Assembly (NCBI GenBank): GCA_029959085.1
Contig: JARWIR010000031.1
Location: 5,456,001 to 5,520,000 of the forward strand
Reading direction: 5' to 3'
Source of the DNA: Nemophila menziesii
Lineage: Eukaryota > Streptophyta > Magnoliopsida > Boraginales > Hydrophyllaceae
DNA length: 64,000 nucleotides
In this document: one piece after another, positions 25,166 through 35,988 of the stretch
How the letters are laid out: each line of letters starts with the position of its first letter
Position numbering within the stretch: position 1 is the stretch's first letter
Program-made: the position numbers and the translations under genes
Notes under the pieces: model-generated
What the model was told of the DNA's origin: nothing
The model's input: the letters and a program-made list of their open reading frames with translations, nothing else
Database searches by the model: none

Positions 25166-25323
25166 TGGGCTGGAAAGAAGAGAAAAATTCAATAATATTT
25201 ACTTCCCATTTAACTACTCTGTAACTAGTCTACACATCATGGGCCTTATCCATTCTTGGGATTTAAACAAAAATTTAACCTAATAACAAAGACGCCGCCG
25301 CTCCTCTCTTTGTGTATATCGAG
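25166..25323 (+). promoter_or_regulatory. Promoter and exon 1 of gene B copy 1
   Basis: TGGGCT (25166), TGGGCC (25240), a CCTAATAAC telo-box-like word reduced to AACCTAA, and donor GAG|GTAAAG at 25323. Confidence 0.45.
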
Positions 25324-25526
25324 GTAAAGTTTCCTCTCCATGTACATATACATTGGTAAAATTAGGTAAAATAGTATTATATCTTACTCAAATTTTTTTG
25401 TTGTATTTGTTTATATGGTTTAACTAAATTTAATTTAATTTTTTTTTCACAGAATAATTAAAAATTGATGTTCTTCTGAGTAATTTTATTGAGTCTTTTG
25501 GATTTGTAAAACTAAGAGTTTCATCA

Positions 25527-25903
25527 ATGGAAAAAAACATAGATAAATATGAGTTGTCCAATATACTAAGAGACGTTCTCTTAATCAAGGTATGTGATTT
25601 ATTTTAGTTACCATGTTGCAAGGCACAAGAAAAATCTTGAACCCAATTACAATATGAGTCCCTATATAATGTGAAAATTGCAATATAGACCCACATTATT
25701 GTTCCTTAGGAAAGAGGTAAAAGAGTTGTGTATGGAATGTAATTTGTCTCTCCTATAAATAATTGAAAATATAGGATTAGATTTTTCAGTTTTAGCAACT
25801 TGAAAGTCATGCAATACAATTCAAACAAAAATATTTTGTATTTTTTTATTCATACATATCATCGAGTGTTGTTTGATTACAGGAAAGCGATCGTTGGTCA
25901 TGA
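25527..25903 (+). other. Short upstream reading frame, spliced, 27 residues
   Basis: An ATG in exon 2 opens MEKNIDKYELSNILRDVLL, reaches the donor AATCAAG|GTATG at 25589 in phase 0, joins exon 3 at 25883 (TTACAG|GAAAGC) and reads ESDRWS before TGA (25901-25903). It lies upstream of the main frame, so it is either a regulatory upstream ORF or the remains of an older N-terminus. Only B1 and B3 keep it open. Confidence 0.35.
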
Positions 25904-26251
25904 CATTTCAAGAAAATAGAACACTTATATAATTAACTTGGTAAGTTTATTAATCTATTGTTATGGTTCATATGATACTTAATAACAGATGATCAACCCT
26001 TAATATTTAACTCATTGTTCTAATGATTGTAAATTTTAGTTTGGTAATAGATGTGTTTAATTAAGATTAAAAGAATAAAAGCAAGTAATTGTGTGGATGA
26101 TAAAATATTATTTGTACACAATTGAACATTAAACACTCGATTAATAAAAGTTATGTTAACCAATATTGAATACACAAATAAAAAGTGTGTTATTGGGTGT
26201 AAAGAACAACCATTTTAGTATGTCATTGAATTAATTCTGCACCGATATGGC

Positions 26252-27144
26252 GGTACTTAATTATTCCTCTTGAATATTTTTACCACTTTATATGTGCGGC
26301 GTATAATTCACCTAGATCTTTGAGTTTTGTAGCTCGAAAAGGAAAGATCGTGTGATTAAAGCCTTCGCCGGGGTAATTCATCGCCTTCACTTTCATTTTT
26401 TTCATGCACAAAATATATTTTACATACTTTTTTGCATTTATCTGTGTTGAATAATGAATTGTTTGTAGAAATTTAATTCTACTTGTTTGTGATCTCATAC
26501 CCTTCAAATTGGTGAAATTGTTGTTAATTTACTACGATGAATTGGTATAAAGCTGTAAAACCTCTATGTGCAAAAATCCCCAAAATTGGCAGAGATAGAC
26601 TATGTGTTTCTTGACTCACAGTACACGCGCCATGAGTCATAAAAGTTGACCAAAAAGTTAAAGGTGTTCAATTTTAAAAAACTACCACTTTTATTGGGAC
26701 ATAAACTTTCCATTACTTAGAGGTCAAATCAACAATGTAAGATATGCACACATGCACAAAGTTTTATCCAGTTTTTTAATTATTTTGTTGTTTAAAATTA
26801 TTTTGTACCACATTGTGGGATTGTGACGATAGTTTATGGGTTTTCGAGAGTGATTGATTATATAGACACAGACAAAGGAATAAGCAAAGTCAAACACAAG
26901 AGTTGACTCTATTATTTGTTATTAACTGTAATTAGTTATACTTGATGATTGTACAGCTGTTAAGCTACTTAGAGGTATAATATATACACATACATGTTAG
27001 TACTTCTCTATATACTACATGTCTCTTGTAATCAGAATCATTTTAAGATAATTAATTTATTGATTGATTTAATTTGAATGTAGGTAAAAGGAGCTAAGTT
27101 TGTACAAGAGTCCAAAAAAAAGAGAAGAGAGGGAACACAGTGAC
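26252..27144 (+). other. Form B-specific upstream segment
   Basis: DNA not shared with form A, starting immediately after the 13-bp switch word. It probably serves as the last leader intron; an acceptor GAATGTAG precedes the coding exon at about 27084. It also holds a 75-codon minus-strand frame (26280-26507) found in all B copies, which I rejected as coding. Confidence 0.4.
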
Positions 27145-27725
27145 ATGTCAATGATGTCATCACAAACTGAGCTCACAAAGGATGTAACGGCTCCTCCTCC
27201 TCCACCTGTCAAGTCTCAGAATGTTCTTCCTTCATTTGTGGTTTCTGTAAGATCAGATGAAGGAATCAATCTTGTGGTGGATCTTAATTCAAAGCCATTA
27301 GATTTATCAAATCAACTCAAAAACGGAGTATGTGTGTGCAACACGTTCTGGAAAGGGAATCTTAAAAGAACAGCAGATTCTTTCTCCAACTGCTAACAAA
27401 TCTGAGAAAGAACACTACTCTTCTCAAGTAAGTCATTACTTTTCCTTACTTCTCTTTAAGGTTTTCTGTGTAAAATGGAGCGTTTAGGGTAATTTTTCTT
27501 TCCCAGTAAATAATTTTATTAATTGTTAAATTGTGGTTCAATTGTAATCAATTTTTTTGATTTTTTTTTATTTTTCAATTTTGCAGCAAACGAGTAAAAA
27601 AGACTGTGTCAGCTAAATTAAGACGAGGTAGTAAGCGAAAAAGAGAGGATTCTGCAGAGTGTGAGAGTGAGAAGAGGATTTTGAGAAAAAGAAAGACTAG
27701 TGAAAAAGGTCCTGTAGTCTTCAAG
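27145..27725 (+). pseudogene. Gene B copy 1, frameshifted INLVVDLNS gene
   Basis: The frame opens MSMMSSQTELTKDVTAPPPP and includes VRSDEGINLVVDLNSKPLDL and NGVCVCNTFWKGNLK. An 11-bp deletion after CTTAAAAG, relative to B2, shifts the frame and gives a stop at 27394-27396. The exon would otherwise end CTCAA|GTAAGT at 27426. The basic exon 27587-27725 (after TTGCAG; RVKKTVSAKLRRGSKRKRED) remains open. It is related to gene A by the motif, the exon ends and the basic tail. Confidence 0.55.
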
Positions 27726-28356
27726 GTTTGTGCACTTTTTTTGTCACAATAAAACACTATTACACTTTTTTTTTTTGCAAAGTAATTTTCTCGGTTTATA
27801 TAATAATGGTTGTTCATTTTACTTTTGGCACTGAGGAGTTGGAAGGAACCTGGAGTTTAGGAAGATATATAAGTATATATATATACACATTTGGGGTTGG
27901 TGGATGAAATTTTGTTGGGGGTACAAAGGTTTTTGTTCTTATTTTTGCTCATACTGTATGGTTGAATGTTTAAATTGTTTTCCTTCTTTTTGTTCTCGTT
28001 AAGAGGTGTATACCCTTTTTCTGCAAACTCTAGGGTTAAATGTTTGAATTGTTTACTGGGGCATTTCTGAACATCTCAGAAAACTCAGGCTTAGGATATA
28101 TTTGCAAATGAATGTTTAGCAAGTATTGTTTTTTTATCCCCTTCATCTTGTATATCTGTTGTGTGTTTGGATCGAGAGGGAAAGGGGAGAATGATTAAAG
28201 TATCTTATTCCTTGCTTGGCACCACAATTTACCTCAATCAATCTTGATTATTCTATCTTAGTTCGCTTTGTTCTTACCACAACTCACCGTTAAAACCTTC
28301 TCGTTTCCTTTGCTCTTGCCACAACTCACAGTAAAAACCATTTTTTTTCTTTAGCC
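27726..28356. other. Gene B copy 1 3' tail
   Basis: After the basic exon comes a possible last acceptor (CAG in B2 and B3, CAC here), a 12-bp TA tract at 27874-27885 and AT-rich spacer. It ends at TAAGAACACC (28357), where it fuses to the promoter DNA of form C. No further gene seen. Confidence 0.45.
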
Positions 28357-29128
28357 TAAGAACACCATATTTAACCCATAAAATAAATATTTGTTTATTG
28401 TCTTTGAAAATATTACTTCAGCCGATTAAAGTCTCCTATGATAGACAAGTTGTTCTTCTCTTAAAAAATAATAGTTTGTGTATACGAAAGATATAAAGCA
28501 AGCCAAACTCATATAAGGAACTTAATCACCATAATGCATACCTGCCAAGAATGAGAAAGAGTGCTTGAAAGTTCAATTCATGAAAGATTGGTTTTGCAAC
28601 GAATGTATAAATGATTTTGTAATTTCAGAACAAATTTTGTATGGAGGGTATGCTCTCTAATTTAGAGTGTATAGTGAAAGATATTAAAATTCATGTTTAC
28701 TGTATTCGTTTCTCATTGTATCCTCATCTCGTCTTTTTGGGAGATAGTATACTTATATTTTTTACCCACCTAGATTTATTGTATAGATTTTTTGTGGGAA
28801 AGTAGCTCAACCTTTTTATTAAGTTAAGTATATAATACTTTCATCCAATATTTGATGATCCAATATTTAATTATAATCGTTAATTATAATAACAAGACAT
28901 GTGTCAATAGATTAATTGAAAAAAGTTACCACAATTAGTTTTTTTATGTTAAATATAAGGTATATTTCATAAATTACTAAAAGTTATATTGGACCATTCA
29001 ATATAGGATGAAAGAATTTTCCTATTTATTAACCAGATATAGAACGTAAGCCAAGTAACCTTATTGGAAAATGGGTCTTATCCATTCTTACGTCCCATTT
29101 TATTACTATGTAACTAGTCTACACAGCA

Positions 29129-29246
29129 TGGGCCTTATCCATTCTTAGGTTTTAAAAAAAAAAATTACCCTAATAACAAAGACGCCGCCGGCAGACAAAG
29201 TTAGAACTGCAAAATAAAACCCGCTCCTCTCTTTGTGTATATCGAG
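29129..29246 (+). promoter_or_regulatory. Form C promoter, copy 1, driving a CACTA fragment
   Basis: TGGGCC (29129-29134), ACCCTAA (29167-29173) and donor ATCGAG|GTAAAG (29246). The upstream site II word is mutated to TGGGTC. Thirty-eight bases after the donor the host sequence stops and transposase coding sequence begins. Confidence 0.45.
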
Positions 29247-29284
29247 GTAAAGTTTCCTCTCCATGTACATATACATTGGTAAAA
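29140..29284 (+). repeat. Left host direct repeat flanking CACTA fragment 1
   Basis: About 145 bp from CATTCTTAGG to GGTAAAA. The same host segment appears again at 34916-35054, directly after the CACTA fragment. This is far longer than the 3-bp target-site duplication expected for CACTA transposition. Confidence 0.8.
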
Positions 29285-31744
29285 CCCATATGAAGAACAA
29301 GTGGACTAACACGTCTTTCACCGAGTTGCTTGATCTTCTATGCCGTGTGTTTCCCAAACCTCATACCTTGCCCGAGTCATACGAGGAGTACAACAAAAAG
29401 TTAAAAAGTTTAGGTATGGGGTACAATACCATCGATGTTTGCATGAACGATTGTGTTTTATTTTACAAGGAGAATGACTCCCTCGATAAGTGTCCAGTAT
29501 GTGGTGAATCCAGATGGGACCCAAAGAAGGGTCAAAAAGTAGCGCATAAGAAACTCCGATATTTCCCAATTGCCTCGAGGTTGCAGCGACTTTATGCTTC
29601 GAGACACACTGCCGAAAATATGATTTGGCACCATACAGGGAAGAGTGCAGATCTAGATGTGTTGCGTCATCCAGTTGATGGCGATAGTTGGAAGAGATTT
29701 GTTCAGTTACATCCTGAGTTTGCTAGTGAACCTCGGAATTTGTTCTTGGATTTGGGTATCGATGGTTTTTGTCCTTTCTCTATGCAGAACAACTCGTACA
29801 GCATGTGGTCGGTTATATTGACCGTCTACAAACTACCACTGTGGGAGTGTATGAAGGAGACGACATTGCGAGAAAAATGTGTTTGATAGTTTGCTTGGTA
29901 CAGTTATAGGTCATGATGGGAAATTTAACAAAGATAACGTGAAAGCAAGAATGGATTTTCAGGATATGAACATCAGGAAAGATTTGTGGTTGACATCAAG
30001 AGACGGTAAACCGATACACTGAAACGAGCAAAGTATACATTGTCAACGGAAAAGCGGAATATATTACTTGACTGGTTGAAGGCACAGAAGTTTCGCGATG
30101 GTTTCACATCTAGTTTGAGAAATAATGTTCAAAGTGATACGGGAAAGATTATCGGAATGAAATCTCACGACTGTCACGTGATGATGCAATTGCTTTTCGT
30201 GGCTAGTATCCCAGGGCTTATCGAAGACAAAGTGATTAGTGGTGCGATTATTGGGTTAGCTAACGTGTTTAGAGTCGTTTGTTATAAAAATCTCAGCAGG
30301 AAAGAGTTAGAATCGGGTAAGGCGAAAGTGGTTGACGTTATGTGTAGACTGGAAATAATTTTGCATCCCGCGTTTTCCGATATAATGATCCACCTGGTTA
30401 TACACTTATACGACAAAGCTTTGTTAGGGGGACCGGTTCAGATGCGTTGGATGTACCCGTTTGAGTGGTATCTAAAGAAGTTAAAAGAGTACATACTAAA
30501 TCCGGCTAGGCGGGAGGGTTTAATCGCCAAGGGGTACGTCGTAGAGGAGATTTTGACTTTCATATCGCGTTATCTTCAAGAAGAAAAAACAAAGTTCAAT
30601 GAACTGGGTAGATATACCGAGACTGAAGTTCAATCTAAAGAGTTATCCGTATTAAAGAGTCAGTGTGCTCCACTTGTTAAAAACGAGTATGGTGTTTTGC
30701 AATACATTAAGAAGGAGCAAATCAACTGGTACATCCTACTTAATTACGACGAAATCCAGCATTTGACGACGTAAGGTGATCATTTTATTTATTATTTCTT
30801 TAATTCTGTTTAAAAAACGTATTGAATTTACTCTTTAAATGTGTAGGGAACACAAAGCCACGCTATCGGGCCCTGAAGATGATAAAACTAGGAAACACCG
30901 ACAAAATTTTCGAGATTGTTATTTGCATAAGGTATACATTCATTCAAATACCAATTTAGGTCTCAATATTTGGCAATGTTGTTATTATTTTTTTTTTGTT
31001 TGTAGGTTTATGATATGGAAAAAGACGGCGGTGAATTTGCTACTAGCGAGATGATTTCATTGGCTAGTAAGTCTCATGGTGTAGTTTATAAGTACGATTC
31101 ATGTGTTGTGAACGGTGTCAAATGGGTTACTTGTGAAAAGGGGAAAAAAGGGTGACTCAAGATTACAAGGTATGCACAGTGTACGATGATAAACCATATT
31201 ACGGTGAATTAGTCAACATTATAGAGGTAACATTTGATGGTGGTTGTTCAGTTGTGCTATTCGAGTGTAATTGGTATAACACGAGTACTGCGAGGACAGA
31301 GAATGGGGTAACCATTATTAATACATCTACTTTTTTGTTTGGAGAGACGAGTCATACATCTTAGCCACACAAGCGAAAAAAGTATATTATATTGATGAGA
31401 TTAATTCAAGGAAATCACAAAAAGGGTGGAAAGTTGTTTGGGAAATCAATGATAAACATGGATGGAGTCCCGAGTTATGGGGTGCCGAATCACTACCTAC
31501 TGAAAGCGAGAGTGTCACGATCCCTTTAGTGAACACCGAGACGGTTTACTCACAATTACATTTGACAACTGGTGAGGAGATCCCATTTGACCCTTCTCTT
31601 TTACACATAGATTTAATTATTGATGAAGAGGATGAGCCATTTGATGACACGATGGACGAGTATGCCGACGATGAAGAAGAGGAACCGATCTACGTTGATA
31701 GAGATGAGGAAGTTGTTGACACGAGTGGTTACTATACAGACTGA
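29263..31744 (+). pseudogene. TNP2-like CACTA transposase, truncated and broken (copy 1)
   Basis: The frame starts at a host ATG (29263) and enters transposase sequence at 29285. It matches the Transposase_21 (TNP2-like) pattern from the SFTELLDLL region onward, with Cys pairs and CPVCGESRW. A 568-bp deletion at CATTGC (29864-29869) shifts the frame; a stop follows at 29884-29886. A second frame (30040-30774) holds the region ending in a DUF4218-like part (DIMIHLVIHLYDKALLGGP, MRWMYPFEWYLKKLK). After introns at about 30771 and 30931, a DUF4216-like piece (YYGELVNIIEVTFDGG, VVLFECNWYN; 31152-31364) and an acidic C-terminus (31349-31744) follow in another frame. The N-terminal transposase-associated domain is missing. 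It cannot encode an intact transposase. Confidence 0.8.
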
Positions 31745-31949
31745 TTTGAGGAATTTTTTATGATTACGTGTTTTTTATTTGTTTGGATTTTGATTACGTG
31801 TTTTTCATTCTTTTGCTTTTGAATACGTGTTTTTCATTGTTTAGAATTTTATTATTTTTTGTTATTGTTTGAAATTGTATTACGTTAAGCTTATTGTGTG
31901 TTTGAAATTATAATTGTTCATTTTCCATTTTCTTAAAAACAAAGGTTAT

Positions 31950-32255
31950 TCGCGACTACATGTGTATGAACTAGTCGCGAATGCTTTGTGTAATTTGCGA
32001 CTAGTTTATACGCATAAACTAGTCGGCAAAAATAAGCAAATCTTTAGCGACTACAAAGTAGTCGCTAATCACAAAATAAATATCCACTAAATGTTGGCGC
32101 TCCACTTTCCCGCCCATCGAAAAGCCCATCGAAAAGACACGCGTTAACTTCTTGCATTTCGCGACTACTTTGTAGTCGGGAAAAACCAATTAGGTCAGTC
32201 AAATTACCAACACAACTACTTTATAACCTTTAGCGACTACCGCACGTAGTCGCAA
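31950..32255. repeat. GCGACTAC inverted-repeat block
   Basis: At least seven copies of (G)CGACTA(C/G) in both orientations. They include a near-perfect 23-bp palindrome at 32045-32067 and head-to-head pairs at 31951-31980, 31997-32035, 32160-32177 and 32232-32253. Such arrays are typical of CACTA subterminal regions, but this one lies between two genes inside the fragment. A 12-bp CCCATCGAAAAG duplication occurs at about 32116-32139 in this copy only. Confidence 0.75.
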
Positions 32256-33525
32256 ATGAGAGAGTCCTATATGTATATGCGAGACATAAGAGATTCATTA
32301 TTTCCTTATACAAAACCCAAAAATCTGAGCTCTCTCTGCAAATCCGCCATTCCAAGCTCCAATCAAAGCTAAACACACACTCAAATTATCACATAAGGTA
32401 ATAAAATCATTCTTTTATCAACTTATTCCAATATATTCCTAAGATTTTATTAAAATTTCTTTTTTTTGCTAACCTATTTTTTTTCTTTTGTGTATAAATC
32501 CGATTGATGTTGGCATGGCATCCACACCAAAATAGATTCAATTTCAGCAAATAAGGTAAGTTTTTCAACAATCTTTTGTTTTTTGAATTTTTATGTTTTT
32601 TTTCTTTGATTATTTGATGTTTATGTGAATTCCGAATATAATTGGTAGTTTTAGGATATTATAAATGATATTTTTAACACAAAATAGATGCTAAAATGCT
32701 TAAAAAATGTATTTGATTAATTGTAATGATTTTTTTTCCATTTATTTGGTGATGATTATGAAATTAGAGATTAATAGGTGTTATTAGGGTGTGTTTTAGG
32801 TTAGCTTAGATTGATTTTGATGCTTGATAATGAAAAAATTAATGGTATAATTTTAGGGTTTTATTAAGGGTTTTTTTAGGATTTTAAGAAAATAAAAATT
32901 AATAATATGAAAATAAAAATTGCATCTAATTTGAGTTTTTGTGGCCTAAAAGTGTTTAAATAAAAATATATCAAATTGAAATTTAAAAAAAATTAAAACA
33001 CCATCTTGGAATTAATTAGGAATTATGATATTAAAAGGACTAATAAACAAATTAATTAAATTTTTTAAATTAATATATTGGGACTAAAATGCAATTTTAC
33101 ATGAAAAAATAAATATAACAAAAATGAATTAAAATGGATTTTTAAAAGTAAATGAAAATAAACAAATTTGTATATTTAAAAAAATGAATACTTTGAAAAA
33201 AATAACAATTTATCAAAAAAGTTTACAAATAGTAAAAGGACCAATTTGTAAATTCAACAAATAGTTAAAAACAAAATTATATTTTTTTTATTCATTACTG
33301 TATGACTAATATAATTTTTGTGTGTAATGTATTTGGTTGGAATGTTGGATGTATTATTTTAATGTTAGAGTTATCTAATTTATTTCGTTTATTTTATTTG
33401 TTATTGTAATATTTATTTTGTATTTAAATTATATTTAATTTATATTTCATTTGTAATAATTTGGTTATGTAATAAAATAGAATTAATTATTATTTATCTC
33501 TTTTAAATAAATTTCAAAATATTAG
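32256..33525. other. Leader and long intron-like spacer of the second CACTA gene
   Basis: A CT-rich leader (GAGCTCTCTCTGC at 32328 onward) is followed by a very AT-rich stretch of over 1 kb with no open frame, consistent with a 5' intron upstream of the ATG at 33526. Confidence 0.4.
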
Positions 33526-34903
33526 ATGACTGACGTGATCTCTAAGACACACGGCGGGGACGGTGGGGGCCGAGACCCGAACCAAAATCCGAACAGAAAC
33601 CTTGCTAATTGTAACACCCAAGACGATAAATAAAAAATTATATCATAAATAATTTTAAATGTAACTTATATTATAATTAAATATAATTTAAATCAGAACC
33701 AATTAAGCGGAAAGTACGAGGAAATGCGACACTAAAATCTGCCGTTAAGGCACTAAAAGCTGTCGGGTATCCACTGTCGATCGCTTTCTGTATTTTAGAC
33801 GACACGTGGAACTGATCTGGTAAGTACGGGAAATATGTTAGCCAGGTGATCGGGCTAACTGTTCGAGAGAGGATACCGCCATGCTACAAATCGTGGAGTA
33901 AAGTTCCAATAAGCCGACAAAATATATGTTATTAAGCGATTATCGGTAAATATTAATACTTATATATAAATTTATTAATTTAATGTAACATTGAATGTAT
34001 CAATTTTTTGATATACCTAATTGGAGGAGAAGGGATGATTGGAGGTTTATATCTAGTAATTTGGATGATACAATGCGATTACGGTATAAATACTACAAAT
34101 ATGACTCGAAGAAGGACTTTAACTTGCTGGGTAAGAAACCGAGTGATGAGATCTGGAAGAGGTGTTGTGATTTGTGGGGTTCGAAGGAGGCGAAGGTATA
34201 CTTATATTTTTTAAATTATATAATTTAGATTATATATAACTTTAGTAATACTTGTGTTTTAAATTCTTTCAGGACCAAGCAAAGGCGAATAAATTAAATC
34301 GAAAGAAACAAAAGAATAAGAGTGGAGCGGGGTCTCATAAATATTCCCGAACTCGGGATATGCTTTACGAGGTACTTTGTTTTATATGTATAGATATTGT
34401 ATTTTGAATAGCTTTTAATTATATTCTGAACGAAACAGGGTGTTGAGAATTTGATCACGGGTGGGAGGGTGGTAGATAGGGATGAGGCAACTCAAGAAGA
34501 CATCCCTATTCCTCAAATGGGTGGGGTTTTCGAGGTGGTGGGCAAGAGTAAGAAAACACAGCAGTGGAAGTCCGAGTGTTATAGGAACGCTGATGTAAGT
34601 TTATTTTAAAAGTAAAATTTTAATTTTAATTTTATTCATAAATTGATTTTAATAATTTTTTTTCGTGTCTATAATTAAACCGAAATTTTTAAGGGATGTT
34701 ATGAAAGATCAAGTGACTCAGAGTCAATCGGATGAAGGCTTAGCTCGTGAGTTGTCGCAAAAGGAGCAAATCGATGCGGTGAGAAAAACTGCAAAAAAGG
34801 ATGTTGGGTCGCAAAAGAGAGTTGGACACCGGGTGTGGGTTGACCGAAAAAGAGGAAGAGTCCTTCGATCACCCCGGCATAAGACGAGCACAACGCGATA
34901 ATG
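33526..34903 (+). pseudogene. Transposase_24 (Ptta/En/Spm)-like gene, 3'-truncated (copy 1)
   Basis: Exon-like blocks: about 33526-33610 (MTDVISKTHGGDGGG); about 33800-33949 (VIGLTVRERIPPCYKSWSKV, with an in-frame TAA before the donor); 33995-34195 (DIPNWRRRDDWRFISSNLDD, then SDEIWKRCCDLWGSKEAK|GT); 34273-34371 (KKQKNKSGAGSHKYSRTRDM); 34439-34594 (GRVVDRDEATQEDIPIPQMG, QQWKSECYRNAD|GTAAGT); and 34694-34902. This order fits the plant Ptta/En/Spm transposase family. The gene is cut off by the fragment edge and carries at least one stop. Confidence 0.65.
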
Positions 34904-34915
34904 ATGGAGGCAATA

Positions 34916-35054
34916 CATTCTTAGAATTTAAACAAGAATTTAACCTAATAACAAAGACGCGTAGAAAAAGTTAGAACTACAAAATAAAGTTTGCTCTTCT
35001 CTTTGTGTATATCGAGGTAAAGTTTCCTCTCCATGTACATATACATTGGTAAAA
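34916..35054 (+). repeat. Right host direct repeat flanking CACTA fragment 1
   Basis: Second copy of the host promoter/leader segment (CATTCTTAGAATTTAAACAA to GGTAAAA), about 139 bp. The leader GCGTAGAAAAAGTTAGAACT is closer to the longer C/A2 form than to G1. Confidence 0.8.
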
Positions 35055-35988
35055 TTAGGTAAAGTTATATTATATCTTACTCAAAAAAAATTTGATGTAT
35101 TTTTTTATAGTGTTTAACTAAATTTACTTTCTTTTATTTCTTCACAGAATAATCAAAAATTGATATTCTTCTGAGGAATTTCATAGAGTCTTTTGGATTT
35201 GTAAAACGAAGGGTTTCATCAGTGGATAAAAAGATAGATAAAAATTAATTGTCCTATAAACTAGGATAAGTTCTCTTAATCAAGGTATGTGATTTATTTT
35301 AGTTTCCATGTTGTAAGGGATAAAAAAAATCTTTAACCGAATTACAGTATGGGTCCTTATATACCGTGTAAATTGCAGTATAGTCCTGCATTATTGATCC
35401 TTAGGAAAGAGCTAAAAGAGTTGTGTATCGCATGTAATTTGTCTCTTCCAAAAGAAATTGCGAAATATAGGATTAGATTTTAAGTTCTTGCAGCTAGAAA
35501 GTCATGCTATACAACTCACACAAAAATATTTTGTACTTTTTTATGCATATCATAGAGTGTCGTTTAATTTACATTAAAAGATTGATAATCATGACATTTT
35601 AAGAAAATAGAAAAGTTATATAATTAACTTGGCAAGTCTATTAATATGTTGTAATTCTTCATATGATGCTTAATAACAGATGATCAACCCTTAATATTTA
35701 ACTTAATGTTATAAAGATGATAAATATTAGTTTGGTAATGGAAGTGTTTAATGTGGATTAAAAGAACAAAAGCATGTAATTGTGTGTGGAGGATAAAATA
35801 TTATGTGTACACAATAGAACATTTAACACACGATTAATACAAGTTATGTAGACTAATATTGAATACACCAATAAAGAGTGTGTTATTAGGCGTAAAGAGT
35901 AAAAGTTTTAGTATGTCATTGAATTAATTCTTGCACCTATATGGCCTTTTTTCTCCAGATCCTGCTCCAGTTCTAGCTCTTGTTCTTG
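35055..35988 (+). pseudogene. Gene C copy 1, leader only, fused to spacer
   Basis: Homologous to the A/B leader introns and exons. The exon 2 ATG is GTG, followed by an in-frame TAA. It continues past the A/B switch word as GCACCTATATGGC into the form A sequence CTCCAGATCCTGCTCCAGTT, then breaks at about 35985 (CTTGTTCTTGTAAATG) into spacer DNA. No coding exon remains. Confidence 0.6.

Larger units (their letters stand above)
18599..26251. repeat. Tandem unit U3, left 7.65 kb
   Basis: Matches U1 and U2 up to GCACCGATATGGC (26239-26251) and then switches to the form B tail. Its left part is nearly identical to U1; its later spacer is the type also found at 55.3-62.1 kb (AGAGATGTTAACCC, GTTGAATAGG). 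Confidence 0.9.
29285..34915 (+). mobile_element. En/Spm (CACTA) element fragment 1
   Basis: Internal piece of a CACTA DNA transposon. It begins inside the TNP2-like gene and ends inside a Transposase_24-like gene. No CACTA termini are visible at either edge, so it is a fragment and not a whole insertion. It was carried along when the 14.5 kb segment duplicated. Confidence 0.8.

Noticed and set aside
26280..26507. 75-codon minus-strand frame conserved in all three B segments (also 40767-40994 and 62180-62407)
   Set aside because: The few base differences I can see between copies all change the amino acid, with no excess of silent change. Conservation is explained by recent duplication.
29318..29569. 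Minus-strand frames opposite the transposase (also 43818-44069 and 44326-44538)
   Set aside because: Shadows of the plus-strand TNP2-like frame.
31950..32255. CRISPR-like array
   Set aside because: The repeats are short, in both orientations and irregularly spaced, within a plant CACTA transposon.
34699..34918. Minus-strand frames opposite the Transposase_24-like last exon (also 49802-50021)
   Set aside because: Shadows of the plus-strand coding exon.
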